DNA of 37,279 nucleotides from an uncultured Anaerolineales bacterium. GTDB lineage: Bacteria > Chloroflexota > Anaerolineae > Anaerolineales > Villigracilaceae. Of this stretch, positions 8,174 through 15,783 are shown one piece after another. The translations under genes and the position numbers were made by a program. The stretch lies in assembly GCA_937928015.1 (NCBI GenBank), contig CALFXA010000175.1, positions 1-37,279 on the forward strand, given 5' to 3'. The notes beneath the pieces were generated by a model. That model saw only the letters and a program-made list of their open reading frames with translations, was not told the DNA's origin and ran no database searches. Position 1 is the first letter of the stretch; each line of letters opens with the position of its first letter.

Positions 8174-8179
8174 ATTTTA
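8174..8179 (-). promoter_or_regulatory. Candidate extended -10 box of tex
   Basis: On the minus strand TGATAAAAT (TGn plus TAAAAT) lies 9 nt before the tex ATG. It predicts a transcript starting about 3 nt before the start codon. No -35 is clear. Confidence 0.45.
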
Positions 8180-8288
8180 TCATGAGGAAAGAACTAAGGA
8201 GAAAAATCTTGGTAATAAGATCGCCGCCATGTTATCCCCTGCTCGACTGGCCGCTTGCTTCTATGCAAGTAAACGTTCTTTGCTTATA

Positions 8289-8331
8289 GGTGGTCTCGAT
8301 ACGGCAGAAGAACGCCGCCTACTCGACCACC
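8289..8331. repeat. Interspersed palindromic element (GGTGGTCTCGATACGGC / ...TCGACCACC)
   Basis: A 43-bp imperfect inverted repeat: GGTGGTCTCGATACGGC at 8289-8305 and GCCGCCTACTCGACCACC at 8314-8331. The words GGTGGTCTCGATACG and CTCGACCACC resemble dispersed palindromes of GC-rich bacteria. It lies in the 188-bp gap between the tex start and the AT-rich orphan gene, just after the orphan's stop, and could serve as its transcript end. The rest of this gap shows no gene. Confidence 0.5.
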
Positions 8332-8352
8332 GACATATTTTCAAGCAAACTA

Positions 8353-9012
8353 TTAGATCTCTGTCTTTTCTCGAAAGTGCGCCATTCCATTCTCGATAAA
8401 CACAGCGCTTTCTTTCGCTCCAGCGTTCTTGTCAATTTGAGGAATCCAAAGGCACTGTTGCTTGGGATCACTTTGGAGCTCGATCTTTCCTTGGTCAAGC
8501 AGAAATCTTTGTAGTTCCAGGTGAACATCAGACCAATCGATCTCGTGTCCCAAGTAAAATGCATGTTGATCAAGTACGCAGTTAATCAAGCGTCTCAAAG
8601 TAACTTCACTTGTCGGTTCAATTGAAAAGAAACAATTATCGTGGACATGAACTCGGATTGCCAGTTGATTATCAACTTCAGTCGAGGAATTTCCGACCAT
8701 AAATTGCGCAAACATCGTTTCTGGCATAATGTATTCAGCAGATAAGGTTTCTCCATACAAGTTTCTTTCTGACAAACCAAGGCGATATTCTATTTTCTCG
8801 CAGGAATTACCTGCCATCTTTTCAAATCCAACCAGTAATAAATTGTCATTGAAATCGCCATAGACTTTGGAAAACCAAATTCGGTTCATCTTTTCCAAAG
8901 CGGGAGCAATAACTTGTAACGAAACACCAGCACCGGTTAAAGTTGTGCCTACATAACGAAGTTCCGTCAATCGCTTATTCGACCACCAGTCGTTTAAATG
9001 TGGATTGATCAT
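8353..9012 (-). CDS. Hypothetical protein, AT-rich orphan gene
   Basis: A 219-residue protein with no recognised family or membrane helix. It starts MINPHLNDWWSNKRLTELRY at the ATG at 9012, 13 nt after the beta-glucosidase stop; the open frame continues upstream, but that part is only the shadow of the glucosidase gene. The protein is rich in Asn, Glu and aromatic residues, and the DNA is visibly richer in A+T than its neighbours, which suggests a later arrival. No good ribosome site precedes the ATG. The sequence has an alternating polar/hydrophobic, probably alpha/beta character (YGDFNDNLLLVGFEKMAG, VHVHDNCFFSIEPT). It is followed by a palindromic element at 8289-8331. Function unknown. Confidence 0.7.
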   Translation of the reverse strand: MINPHLNDWWSNKRLTELRYVGTTLTGAGVSLQVIAPALEKMNRIWFSKVYGDFNDNLLLVGFEKMAGNSCEKIEYRLGLSERNLYGETLSAEYIMPETMFAQFMVGNSSTEVDNQLAIRVHVHDNCFFSIEPTSEVTLRRLINCVLDQHAFYLGHEIDWSDVHLELQRFLLDQGKIELQSDPKQQCLWIPQIDKNAGAKESAVFIENGMAHFREKTEI

Positions 9013-9025
9013 TTGTTGGTTTCGT

Positions 9026-10351
9026 CTAACTTGGAAATATCTTCTCGAACACCTCGGGGCAATACTTCTGCACCATGTCAGACGAAAGGCCGTTCTCCTT
9101 GCAGATCTCGGCGTACAGGTCCACGCTAGGGCGGCGGATGCGCTTCTGCGTTTCGAGGTCCAGCCCCCACAGGCCGAAGCGCTGAGTCCAGCCGCGTTCC
9201 CACTCGAAGTTGTCCACCAGCGACCAGTGGAAGTAGCCCTTGATCGGCCAGTTGAAATTGACCGAGCGCCACAGTTGATGGATGTGCTGCGCGATATAGC
9301 GCGGACGCATTTTATCCTCGGCGTCTTCCACACCATTCTCGGTGACAAGGATCGGCAGGTCGGGATAGGTCCGCACGGCCCACTTGAGCGAGTCGTACAG
9401 TCCCTCGGGGATATTGGCAATGAATTTGGTGGCGCTGAAGTCCGAGTCCGCGGGGAAATCCGAATGGGTGAAGAGTTCCTTGGGCTTGCCGAGGTGGAAG
9501 GAGATGGTGTCCACCGAGTAGTAGTTGATGCCCAGGTAATCCTGCGTGCCGCGTGCCTCGGGGATGTTCACGCTGCCCACGGGCGACTTCATCACACCCG
9601 TGCTGATGCCCGACGGGAAGGCCATGTTCACGCCCTCGTAGCGCAGGTTACGCATCAGGCGGTCCAGCGGTGACCAGCCTGCCTTGGGCACCATCGGGCG
9701 GAAGTGCAACGCGTACCCCACCCGCGCCTCAGGCTGGATCTGATGAATGGTCCGATATGCGACGGCATGCGCGCACAGCATATTGGCAATGACGTTCACC
9801 GCGCGCTTGAGGTCGGTCGCGCCGGGCGGGAAGGTGCCGTTGGCGTATCCGCTCAACGCGTACACGTTCGGTTCGTTGATCGTACACCACAGCGTGACGT
9901 ATTCCTTGAGCGCGTCCACGGTCTTGCGCACGAACTTCTCGAACAGCGCGACGACTTCAGGGTTTTCCCAACCACCTTTTTCAGCCAGCCACAATGGATC
10001 GCTGAAATGATGCAGCGTCACCATCGCAGTCATGTTGCGCTCACGTAGTCCGCGCAGCATCGTGCGGTATTTTTCGAGCGCTTCCTCGTCCCAGCGGTCG
10101 GGCGTGGGCTGGATACGGCTCCACTCCACCGAGAAACGATGCGCGTTCTGGCCCGTCTCGGCGGCGCGGTCGAAGTCCTCGCGCCAGCGTCCACCCCACC
10201 AATCGGCGGCCAGGCCCGAGATCCCGTTGGTATGCCCCGCCTGTTCCCATTGCCACCATTGGTTGTTGGTGTTGTTGCCTTCCACTTGATGCGCTGCGGT
10301 CGCGGTTCCCCACAAAAATCCGCGCGGGAAATGATAGGTTGCCTGAGGCAT
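9026..10351 (-). CDS. GH1 beta-glucosidase
   Basis: A 441-residue family 1 glycoside hydrolase, the normal length for a single-domain bacterial enzyme. Family marks in order: FPRGFLWGTATAAHQVEG at the N-terminus, the acid/base Glu160 in CTINEPNVY, LGINYYS, the nucleophile Glu338 in VTENGVED, and the aglycone/glycone-site segment GYFHWSLVDNFEWERGW near the C-terminus. No signal peptide is present, so it acts in the cytoplasm on imported beta-linked oligosaccharides such as cellobiose; exact specificity (glucosidase, galactosidase, fucosidase) cannot be read from sequence. GGAG precedes the ATG at 10351. It follows rlmB by 33 nt containing a small GC-rich palindrome. Confidence 0.93.
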   Translation of the reverse strand: MPQATYHFPRGFLWGTATAAHQVEGNNTNNQWWQWEQAGHTNGISGLAADWWGGRWREDFDRAAETGQNAHRFSVEWSRIQPTPDRWDEEALEKYRTMLRGLRERNMTAMVTLHHFSDPLWLAEKGGWENPEVVALFEKFVRKTVDALKEYVTLWCTINEPNVYALSGYANGTFPPGATDLKRAVNVIANMLCAHAVAYRTIHQIQPEARVGYALHFRPMVPKAGWSPLDRLMRNLRYEGVNMAFPSGISTGVMKSPVGSVNIPEARGTQDYLGINYYSVDTISFHLGKPKELFTHSDFPADSDFSATKFIANIPEGLYDSLKWAVRTYPDLPILVTENGVEDAEDKMRPRYIAQHIHQLWRSVNFNWPIKGYFHWSLVDNFEWERGWTQRFGLWGLDLETQKRIRRPSVDLYAEICKENGLSSDMVQKYCPEVFEKIFPS

Positions 10352-10365
10352 GGGATTCTCCGTTT

Positions 10366-10384
10366 GGGCGGACGGCGTCCGCCC
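10366..10384. repeat. Small GC-rich palindrome between rlmB and the beta-glucosidase gene
   Basis: GGGCGGAC and GTCCGCCC arms around a GGC loop (10366-10384) sit immediately after the rlmB stop. No U-run follows, so it is more likely a processing or stabilising hairpin, or a small dispersed repeat, than a terminator. Confidence 0.4.
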
Positions 10385-11119
10385 CTACTTGCGATTTAGA
10401 TATGCGAGATACAACGCCACCGAGCCTGCCACCGCCGCGTTGAGCGATTCGATCTGACCGCGCATGGGCAGCTTGAGCACGATGTCACATTTGGATTTGA
10501 CCAGCGGGCGGATGCCTTCGCCCTCCGAGCCGACCACCAGCCCGAGCGCGCCACGCAGGTGACGCGAATTGGACTCCACCTCCGCCCCAGCCTGATCCAG
10601 GCCCACGACCCAGACCTCGGCATCCTTGAGCGCGTCGATGACCTGCGACAGGTTGGCGCGCGCGATGAGCAGATGCTCGCTGGCCCCCGACGAAGCGTTG
10701 ACCACGGCGGGCGTGACCTCCACACTGTGCGCCAGCGGCAGCACGATGCCATGCACACCGACGGCTTCCGCAGTGCGTAGCAGCGTGCCAAAGTTCTGCG
10801 GGTCGTTGAGCGAGTCGAGCAGCAGGACGAAGGGCGGCTCGTCCTTCTGGCGCGCCAGGTCGAGGATGTCAAGCACGTCGCTATACGGGTAGGCGCCGAC
10901 TTCCAGCGCCACGCCCTGATGGTTCGGGTGAATCTTGTCGAGGCGGGCGCGCGGGGCTTTTTCCATTTTGAGCTTGCGGCGGCGGGCCATCTCCACGATT
11001 TCGCTCAGACGGCCTTTTTCCTGCGCGCCCTCGGCCAACAGCAAGGTGAAAGCCTGCCTGCGGTCGGTGCGCAGTGCTTCGTAGACAGCATTACGGGAAT
11101 AGATGAATTCGTGAGCCAT
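10385..11119 (-). CDS. rlmB: TrmH/SpoU-family 23S rRNA 2'-O-ribose methyltransferase (RlmB-like)
   Basis: A 244-residue SPOUT methyltransferase. The N-terminal ~75 residues form the substrate-recognition domain (FIYSRNAVYEALRT). The knotted catalytic domain shows the three SpoU motifs: LLDSLNDPQNFGTLLRTAEA (motif 1, with the catalytic Arg), LVVGSEGEGIRPLV (motif 2) and LPMRGQIESLNAAVAGSVAL (motif 3). The family methylates the 2'-O of a ribose in rRNA; similarity to RlmB, which acts on G2251 of the 23S peptidyl-transferase P-loop, is the best guess, though TrmH-family targets vary. The ATG at 11119 is 9 nt after the upstream sulfatase stop; a TAAAAT ending 6 nt before the ATG may give it its own leaderless start. 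Confidence 0.88.
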   Translation of the reverse strand: MAHEFIYSRNAVYEALRTDRRQAFTLLLAEGAQEKGRLSEIVEMARRRKLKMEKAPRARLDKIHPNHQGVALEVGAYPYSDVLDILDLARQKDEPPFVLLLDSLNDPQNFGTLLRTAEAVGVHGIVLPLAHSVEVTPAVVNASSGASEHLLIARANLSQVIDALKDAEVWVVGLDQAGAEVESNSRHLRGALGLVVGSEGEGIRPLVKSKCDIVLKLPMRGQIESLNAAVAGSVALYLAYLNRK

Positions 11120-11128
11120 GCGATGATT

Positions 11129-12676
11129 TTACTTGATGTATGGCTGGTTCACTTCGGTCAATTTAGCCTTGACCTCGGCCAGCATCTCGGCCGCCACATC
11201 CTTTTGCGTCTCGACCAGGTCATGCAACTCTTCGGGGTCGGCTTCAAGGTCGTACAGTTCGACGCGGTCCGCGCCGAGGCGCTGATAGCCGAAGAAGTAC
11301 ATCAACTTGTATTTACCCTTGACCAGCGAAACCGTAGCTTGCTGGATGGGCGCATCCTGTTGGGTGCCGCGCGTCTGGACGGCGTACACGCTTCGCTCGG
11401 GGCTGGGATCGGCAAAGGGCGGCAGGACCAGGCCCTCGGTCCAGGCGGCGGGATTCTGTCCGCTGAGGTGTAGCAGCGTGGGCAGGATATCCGCGGCGCT
11501 GGTGGGAGTGTGAACATCCAGCCGCTCAGTCCGCCCCGGCTCGAAGATCATCATCGGCACGTGGACGACCGGCTCGTACAACACAGCAGTGGAATGACCG
11601 ACGATGCCGCGCTCGAACATCTCACCGTGATCGGAGGTCAGCACCACCCAGGTGTTTTCGAGCAGGCCCATCGATTCGAGATTGTCGAAGAAGCGGCCAA
11701 ACTCCCGATCCACGTACAGGACGAACTCGTCATAGTAGCGGCGATTCTCAAGCGCGGAGAGGTGTTCGCCGTCGGTGTCCGAATCGGAGGAACGGTCGAG
11801 GCGGAAGGCGTCCGCAGGCTTCTCGACAGGCTTGTAGTTGTCGTTCGCAAAACGGCCGAAGAATTCGAGCGGCGGGCGGTAGGGGTAATGCGGCGGAAGG
11901 AAATGGAGATAGCCGAAGAACGGCTGGGCGATCTTCTTCATCCGCGCGCCGAGCGCATCGACGGCCTGCTCCAACAGGAAATAGTTGTCGCCGTTGACCC
12001 CGGGCATGCCGCGCGGATATTCCTGTTTCAGGCTTTTCAATCGGCTGAGTTGCAGGTATTCGTACAGGCGCGAGAGGAAGAGCGAATAAGCGTATCCACC
12101 GTCGCCCTTCTTGATGGTACGCACCCAGGCCACGGAGGAGGCATCATCGTCATTCTGGAACAGCTTGCTGATGGTTTTGTCGCTGGTCAGGTACAGGTCC
12201 TCGCGCGGAACGAGGTCTTCGATGTCGGCCTCGAACTGCTTGAGCAGGGTATTGGCTACGTTGTTGTGGGTGTAGGCGATGCGATGGAATCCCTCGAAGG
12301 CGCGGAAGATGTTGCGCTCGGCGAAGGAGGCGGCCACCTTGGAGTTGAGGGTGAAGGCGCGATGCGTCCACGGCAGGGCCCCCGTCAGCAGGGAGGCGGT
12401 ACCCGGTGTGGTGAAGTTTCCGCCCGAATGGTGATTGTGATACACGATGGCCCGTTCGGCCAGGCGCGAAAGATTGGGCATGGTCTCGCGCGGATAGCCG
12501 TAGATCGGGACGTTATGGGCCGACCAGGCGTCGAAGACGACCACCAACACATTCTGTTTTCCCGTCTGGAAGAGGGTCGGCGCACCAAGCGACTCGGTCA
12601 TGCGCGAGGCGGCATAACCGAGCGGCAGGGAGCCCGCCAGTTTGAGAAAATCACGGCGATTGAAGGGAGAAGTCAT
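11129..12676 (-). CDS. Tat-exported sulfatase-fold protein with Thr at the formylglycine position (paralogue 1)
   Basis: A 515-residue alkaline-phosphatase-superfamily protein related to sulfatases. A Tat signal begins it (FNRRDFLK, twin Arg 7-8, then a hydrophobic stretch). The metal and active-site region has FDAW near residue 49, and the segment that should read CxPxRASLLTG reads TTPGTASLLTG (89-99), so the nucleophile position is Thr89 and the usual Arg is Thr93. The second metal motif LTSDHGEMFERGIVGH (Asp349, His350, His361) is intact. Cys-to-formylglycine conversion is impossible here, so a phosphotransferase or phosphodiesterase-like role with Thr as nucleophile is more likely than sulfate ester cleavage. 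It lies 8 nt after the membrane gene 12685-13266 and is paralogous to 13346-14890. AGGGAC precedes the ATG. Confidence 0.85.
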   Translation of the reverse strand: MTSPFNRRDFLKLAGSLPLGYAASRMTESLGAPTLFQTGKQNVLVVVFDAWSAHNVPIYGYPRETMPNLSRLAERAIVYHNHHSGGNFTTPGTASLLTGALPWTHRAFTLNSKVAASFAERNIFRAFEGFHRIAYTHNNVANTLLKQFEADIEDLVPREDLYLTSDKTISKLFQNDDDASSVAWVRTIKKGDGGYAYSLFLSRLYEYLQLSRLKSLKQEYPRGMPGVNGDNYFLLEQAVDALGARMKKIAQPFFGYLHFLPPHYPYRPPLEFFGRFANDNYKPVEKPADAFRLDRSSDSDTDGEHLSALENRRYYDEFVLYVDREFGRFFDNLESMGLLENTWVVLTSDHGEMFERGIVGHSTAVLYEPVVHVPMMIFEPGRTERLDVHTPTSAADILPTLLHLSGQNPAAWTEGLVLPPFADPSPERSVYAVQTRGTQQDAPIQQATVSLVKGKYKLMYFFGYQRLGADRVELYDLEADPEELHDLVETQKDVAAEMLAEVKAKLTEVNQPYIK

Positions 12677-12684
12677 CTTCGTCC

Positions 12685-13266
12685 CTACGCCAGATTACGG
12701 ACAATGACGATGATCAGTCCGACCACATCAAAGAAGAGGTACAGTCCACTCAACAGGGACAGGCGCTCGACCAGGCTGTTGACGGACTTCAGGAACTTCT
12801 CCGAGTGCAGGGCAAACCAGGCGGGCAGGGCCAGCGTGGGTGTGACGAGGATCAGCGCCAGCACATACAGGATGCGCACGGGATGTCCGATCTGGACCAT
12901 CAGAGAGATGAACCAGCCTGGGATCTGGACCTCAGTCAGGAAGTACAACTGACTGAACATGGCCCAGATCGAGAGGATCAGGTAGAGCACCGACAATAAG
13001 GCGATGCGCGTCTCGCGAGTCCACCGGGGTGGGACCAGGAATCCAAGCAGGGTCAGGATGAGAAAAAGGAGCAGGCTTTCGAGAAAAGCGAAGACCATCG
13101 CGTAGGAAGCCACACCCAGGGCGTCCCAGAAGTTGGTGCGCTCGGTCATCCATTGGATGTCGCGGAAGACCAGGATGAGAGTCCAGAAGTGCAGGGGGAA
13201 GGCACACATCAAGAACAGGGACCACAATCCCTGTTTGGAGTAGCGCTGAGTAAAGAAGTTGGTCAA
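12685..13266 (-). CDS. Five-helix integral membrane protein between two sulfatase-fold genes
   Basis: A 193-residue membrane protein with about five helices (for example FLMCAFPLHFWTLILVF, MVFAFLESLLLFLILTLLGF, IALLSVLYLILSIWAMFSQL, VRILYVLALILVTPTLALPA, LSGLYLFFDVVGLIIVIV). No family is recognised. The start is a TTG at 13266 with AAAGGA upstream; the next Met is at codon 20, inside the first helix, so TTG is preferred. A TATAAT box lies ~30 nt upstream of the start (complement of 13296-13301), so it probably begins the transcript carrying the downstream sulfatase-fold gene. Its place between two exported paralogues suggests it works with them at the membrane, perhaps holding or presenting a lipid-linked substrate; this is inference from position only. 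Confidence 0.8.
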   Translation of the reverse strand: MTNFFTQRYSKQGLWSLFLMCAFPLHFWTLILVFRDIQWMTERTNFWDALGVASYAMVFAFLESLLLFLILTLLGFLVPPRWTRETRIALLSVLYLILSIWAMFSQLYFLTEVQIPGWFISLMVQIGHPVRILYVLALILVTPTLALPAWFALHSEKFLKSVNSLVERLSLLSGLYLFFDVVGLIIVIVRNLA

Positions 13267-13295
13267 GTCGTTTCGTCCTTTGGATTCGTGCGGCG

Positions 13296-13301
13296 ATTAT
13301 A
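13296..13301 (-). promoter_or_regulatory. Candidate -10 box of the membrane protein/sulfatase unit
   Basis: TATAAT on the minus strand, preceded by TTG, about 30 nt upstream of the TTG start codon at 13266. No clear -35 is seen. Confidence 0.45.
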
Positions 13302-13345
13302 CAACCAGTAGAAGTTATTTTTCTCGTGCTCGTCCGTGACTTCGC

Positions 13346-14890
13346 TCAGGACGAAGACTCCACACGTTGATTGACCTCGGCCAGTTTAGCCTTGAGTTCA
13401 TCCAGCAATTGCTTCGTCAACTCGGGCTGGGAGGCGGAGAGGTCGGTCAACTCTTCGGAATCAGCTTCGAGGTCGTAGAGTTCGACGCGCTCGGCGCCCT
13501 TCAGTTCGGGATAACCGAAGAAGTACATCAACTTGTAGCGACCTTTGACCTGGGAGAGGGTCCCCTCTTTGATCGGGGTCCGCAGCCCGGTGTGGCGCGA
13601 GTCGACGGCGTACACGGCCCGCTCGAGGGTAGAGTCGACAAAGGGTGGCAGGACCTGGCCCTCGGTCCACGGCGCGGAGGGTTGGTCCGTGACATGCAAC
13701 AGGGTCGGCAACAGGTCGGCGGCGCTGGTCGGGGTGTGGATGTCCAGCCGTTGGGTGCGGCCCGGCTCGAAGATCATCAGCGGCACATGGATGACGGGTT
13801 CGTACAGCACGGGCGTGGCGTGGCCGACGATGCCGCGCTCGAACATCTCACCGTGGTCGGAGGTCAGCACCAGCCAGGTGTCCTTGAGGATGCCCGAGGC
13901 GTCGAGCATGTCGAACAGGCGGCCAAACTCGCGGTCGGCGTAGAGGATGAACTCGTCGTAGTGACGGCGGTCGTCAAGCATCGACTCGCCGGTCACGTTC
14001 GTCTGCATCGGGTCGGATGAGGGGTTGTTGCCGCTGAACATGTCCACGGGTTTCTCGGACGTCGTAAAGCCGTCGCCTTTGAAGAAGCCGTTGAAATCGC
14101 GGTGAGTGTGATACGGGTGATGCGGTGGCAGGAAGTGAAAGTAGCCGAGGAAGGGCGACGCGGCCTGCTCGGTACGCGCCTCCAGCCCGTCGATGGCCTG
14201 TTCGAGAATGAAAAAGTTGTCGCCGTTGACCACGGGCATGCCGCGCGGGAAGAGTTGCTGCACCTCGGCCAGATCGCGCGCGTGAAGCATCTCGTACAGG
14301 CGCGAGAGAAACAGCGAGTAGGCGTAACCCTGGTCACCCTTCTTCATGATACGCACCCAACTGACGGCAGCAATGTCCTCGTCGCCGCCGAACAGGTCGG
14401 TCAGGTAGGCGTCGCTGGTCAGGTAATACTCGGGGCGGGGAATCCACTCGTCGAGGTCGGCGCTGAATTGCTTGAGGAAAATGTCCGCCACGGAGTTGTG
14501 GGTGTAGGCCATGCGATGATGACCGGGGAAGGCGTGAAAGATATTTTTCTGCGCGAAGGAGGACTCGACCCTGGCATTCAACTCGAAGGCGCGATGCGAC
14601 CAGGGTAGCGTGCCTGTCAGCAGCGACGCGGTACCTGGCGTGGTGAAATTTCCGCCTGCATGATGATTATGATAGACGATGGCCCGTTCCGCGAGGCGCG
14701 CCAGATTGGGCGTGGTCTCACGCGGATAGCCGTAGAGCGAGACGTTGCATGCCGACCAGGCATCGAAGACCACGATCAGCACGTTCTTCTTCTCGCCATT
14801 GAGCGACTTTGACATACGCGCGGTAAGATACCCGAGCGGCAGGGCGCTGGCCAGTTTGAGGAAGTCGCGGCGGGTGAAGGGGGTGGACAT
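13346..14890 (-). CDS. Tat-exported sulfatase-fold protein with Thr at the formylglycine position (paralogue 2)
   Basis: A 514-residue paralogue of 11129-12676, alike along its whole length. It has the Tat signal FTRRDFLKLASALPLG, FDAWSACNVSLYGYPRET, the altered active-site segment TTPGTASLLTG (83-93, again Thr in place of Cys and of Arg), YFHFLPPHHPY, and the metal motif LTSDHGEMFERGIVGH. The ATG at 14890 places the twin Arg at residues 7-8; a TTG 21 nt upstream would add seven residues to the Tat signal and is less likely. The two copies flanking a membrane gene look like a local duplication. Conservation of the same nonstandard active site in both copies indicates selection rather than decay. 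The substrate is unknown; export by Tat puts it outside the cytoplasmic membrane. Confidence 0.85.
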   Translation of the reverse strand: MSTPFTRRDFLKLASALPLGYLTARMSKSLNGEKKNVLIVVFDAWSACNVSLYGYPRETTPNLARLAERAIVYHNHHAGGNFTTPGTASLLTGTLPWSHRAFELNARVESSFAQKNIFHAFPGHHRMAYTHNSVADIFLKQFSADLDEWIPRPEYYLTSDAYLTDLFGGDEDIAAVSWVRIMKKGDQGYAYSLFLSRLYEMLHARDLAEVQQLFPRGMPVVNGDNFFILEQAIDGLEARTEQAASPFLGYFHFLPPHHPYHTHRDFNGFFKGDGFTTSEKPVDMFSGNNPSSDPMQTNVTGESMLDDRRHYDEFILYADREFGRLFDMLDASGILKDTWLVLTSDHGEMFERGIVGHATPVLYEPVIHVPLMIFEPGRTQRLDIHTPTSAADLLPTLLHVTDQPSAPWTEGQVLPPFVDSTLERAVYAVDSRHTGLRTPIKEGTLSQVKGRYKLMYFFGYPELKGAERVELYDLEADSEELTDLSASQPELTKQLLDELKAKLAEVNQRVESSS

Positions 14891-14941
14891 ATGATCGGGA
14901 AGACTTTGCAAGGATAACGCGCAAGGCTGAATTGTACATGA

Positions 14942-14980
14942 AAAAAGAGAGGTGAACCTGACAGGCCCACCTCTCTTTTT
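14942..14980 (-). terminator. Intrinsic terminator
   Basis: AAAAAGAGAGGTG (14942-14954) pairs perfectly with CACCTCTCTTTTT (14968-14980) over a 13-nt loop, with U-runs on both sides. On the minus strand it ends the transcript of the gene at 14985-15719 before the sulfatase-fold gene. Confidence 0.88.
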
Positions 14981-14984
14981 GATC

Positions 14985-15719
14985 TCAATCTACACACATT
15001 CCATCATCAGCTCGGTTGCGGAATATCGCCTTACGGCTTAATTCCGATACGTGACCATCACGTGTCACTTTGACATCAACGGCGTACGTATTTCGCGGCC
15101 CGCAACCGAAGATTTCCCTGTAGAAAACATGAACAAGATATCCGTCCCCTTTTTCAAGCACATATGTGTCCTCTATCGTTCTGATGTAATATACATATTC
15201 TAGGTTGTATTCCAATCCGTAATACGCATCTACATTCATAAACGCCAGCGTAAAAGCCAGCGCTTCCTCTGGCGAAGTAATAGGAGCAAAAACTTTACGG
15301 AATTCATCCTCACTTTTGATAAGGACAAACTCTCCATCTATATAGGCTACATATCTGATAGGTGCTCCCAGCATTCCTCCTGTTACATAGAAATAATCCA
15401 TCTCCTTATTCCCATAATCAAGACTGGAACGATCGACAAAACAAATAAATATGGGATAAGCCGGGCTGACCCCGTTTTGGATTTCCGGGATTTCTCTTGT
15501 TGTTCTGCAGTTTAATTTTTTTCGAACTTCTTCACTGACACACGCCCTTTGTCCATTTTCGTCCTGCCAGCAATTTTCTTTCTCAACGTCTGGTGAATAC
15601 GCTGGCGAACTGGTCATCCCTTCTGGTTGTGGATGATGGATAAAGGTTACAGGGCGGACCAGCAGAAAAAGAAAAGCAAACGCAACGACTGCCAGTAAGA
15701 TCAACTTATTCCTCGTCAT
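14985..15719 (-). CDS. Hypothetical secreted or membrane-anchored protein
   Basis: A 244-residue protein with no recognised family. An N-terminal hydrophobic segment (MTRNKLILLAVVAFAFLFLL) followed directly by a polar chain marks a signal peptide or a single membrane anchor with the body outside. The exported part carries several Cys (CWQDENGQRAC, NCRTTRE, FICFVD, FGCGPRN, GMCVD near the end) that could form disulfides, and many Tyr/acidic residues. The start is firm: AGGAGG lies 6 nt before the ATG. The gene is noticeably more A+T-rich than its neighbours and is enclosed by two terminators (14942-14980 behind, 15747-15778 ahead), so it is a self-contained and perhaps acquired unit. Confidence 0.78.
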   Translation of the reverse strand: MTRNKLILLAVVAFAFLFLLVRPVTFIHHPQPEGMTSSPAYSPDVEKENCWQDENGQRACVSEEVRKKLNCRTTREIPEIQNGVSPAYPIFICFVDRSSLDYGNKEMDYFYVTGGMLGAPIRYVAYIDGEFVLIKSEDEFRKVFAPITSPEEALAFTLAFMNVDAYYGLEYNLEYVYYIRTIEDTYVLEKGDGYLVHVFYREIFGCGPRNTYAVDVKVTRDGHVSELSRKAIFRNRADDGMCVD

Positions 15720-15746
15720 AATCGCCTCCTAAAGAGTGAATTGATT

Positions 15747-15778
15747 AAAAAGGAGTTGACTCTGCGCCAACTCCTTTT
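15747..15778 (-). terminator. Intrinsic terminator of the epimerase operon
   Basis: AAAAGGAGTTG pairs with CAACTCCTTTT (15768-15778) around a short loop, 6 nt beyond the epimerase stop on the minus strand, with a U-run. Confidence 0.85.
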
Positions 15779-15783
15779 ATTGA

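Noticed and set aside
9013..9420. Long N-terminal extension of the orphan protein 8353-9012
   Set aside because: Arg/Ser-rich, out-of-frame shadow of the beta-glucosidase gene; composition changes abruptly at the ATG at 9012.
11129..14890. Calling the twin proteins arylsulfatases
   Set aside because: The formylglycine Cys/Ser and the following Arg are both replaced by Thr, so sulfatase chemistry is not supported.
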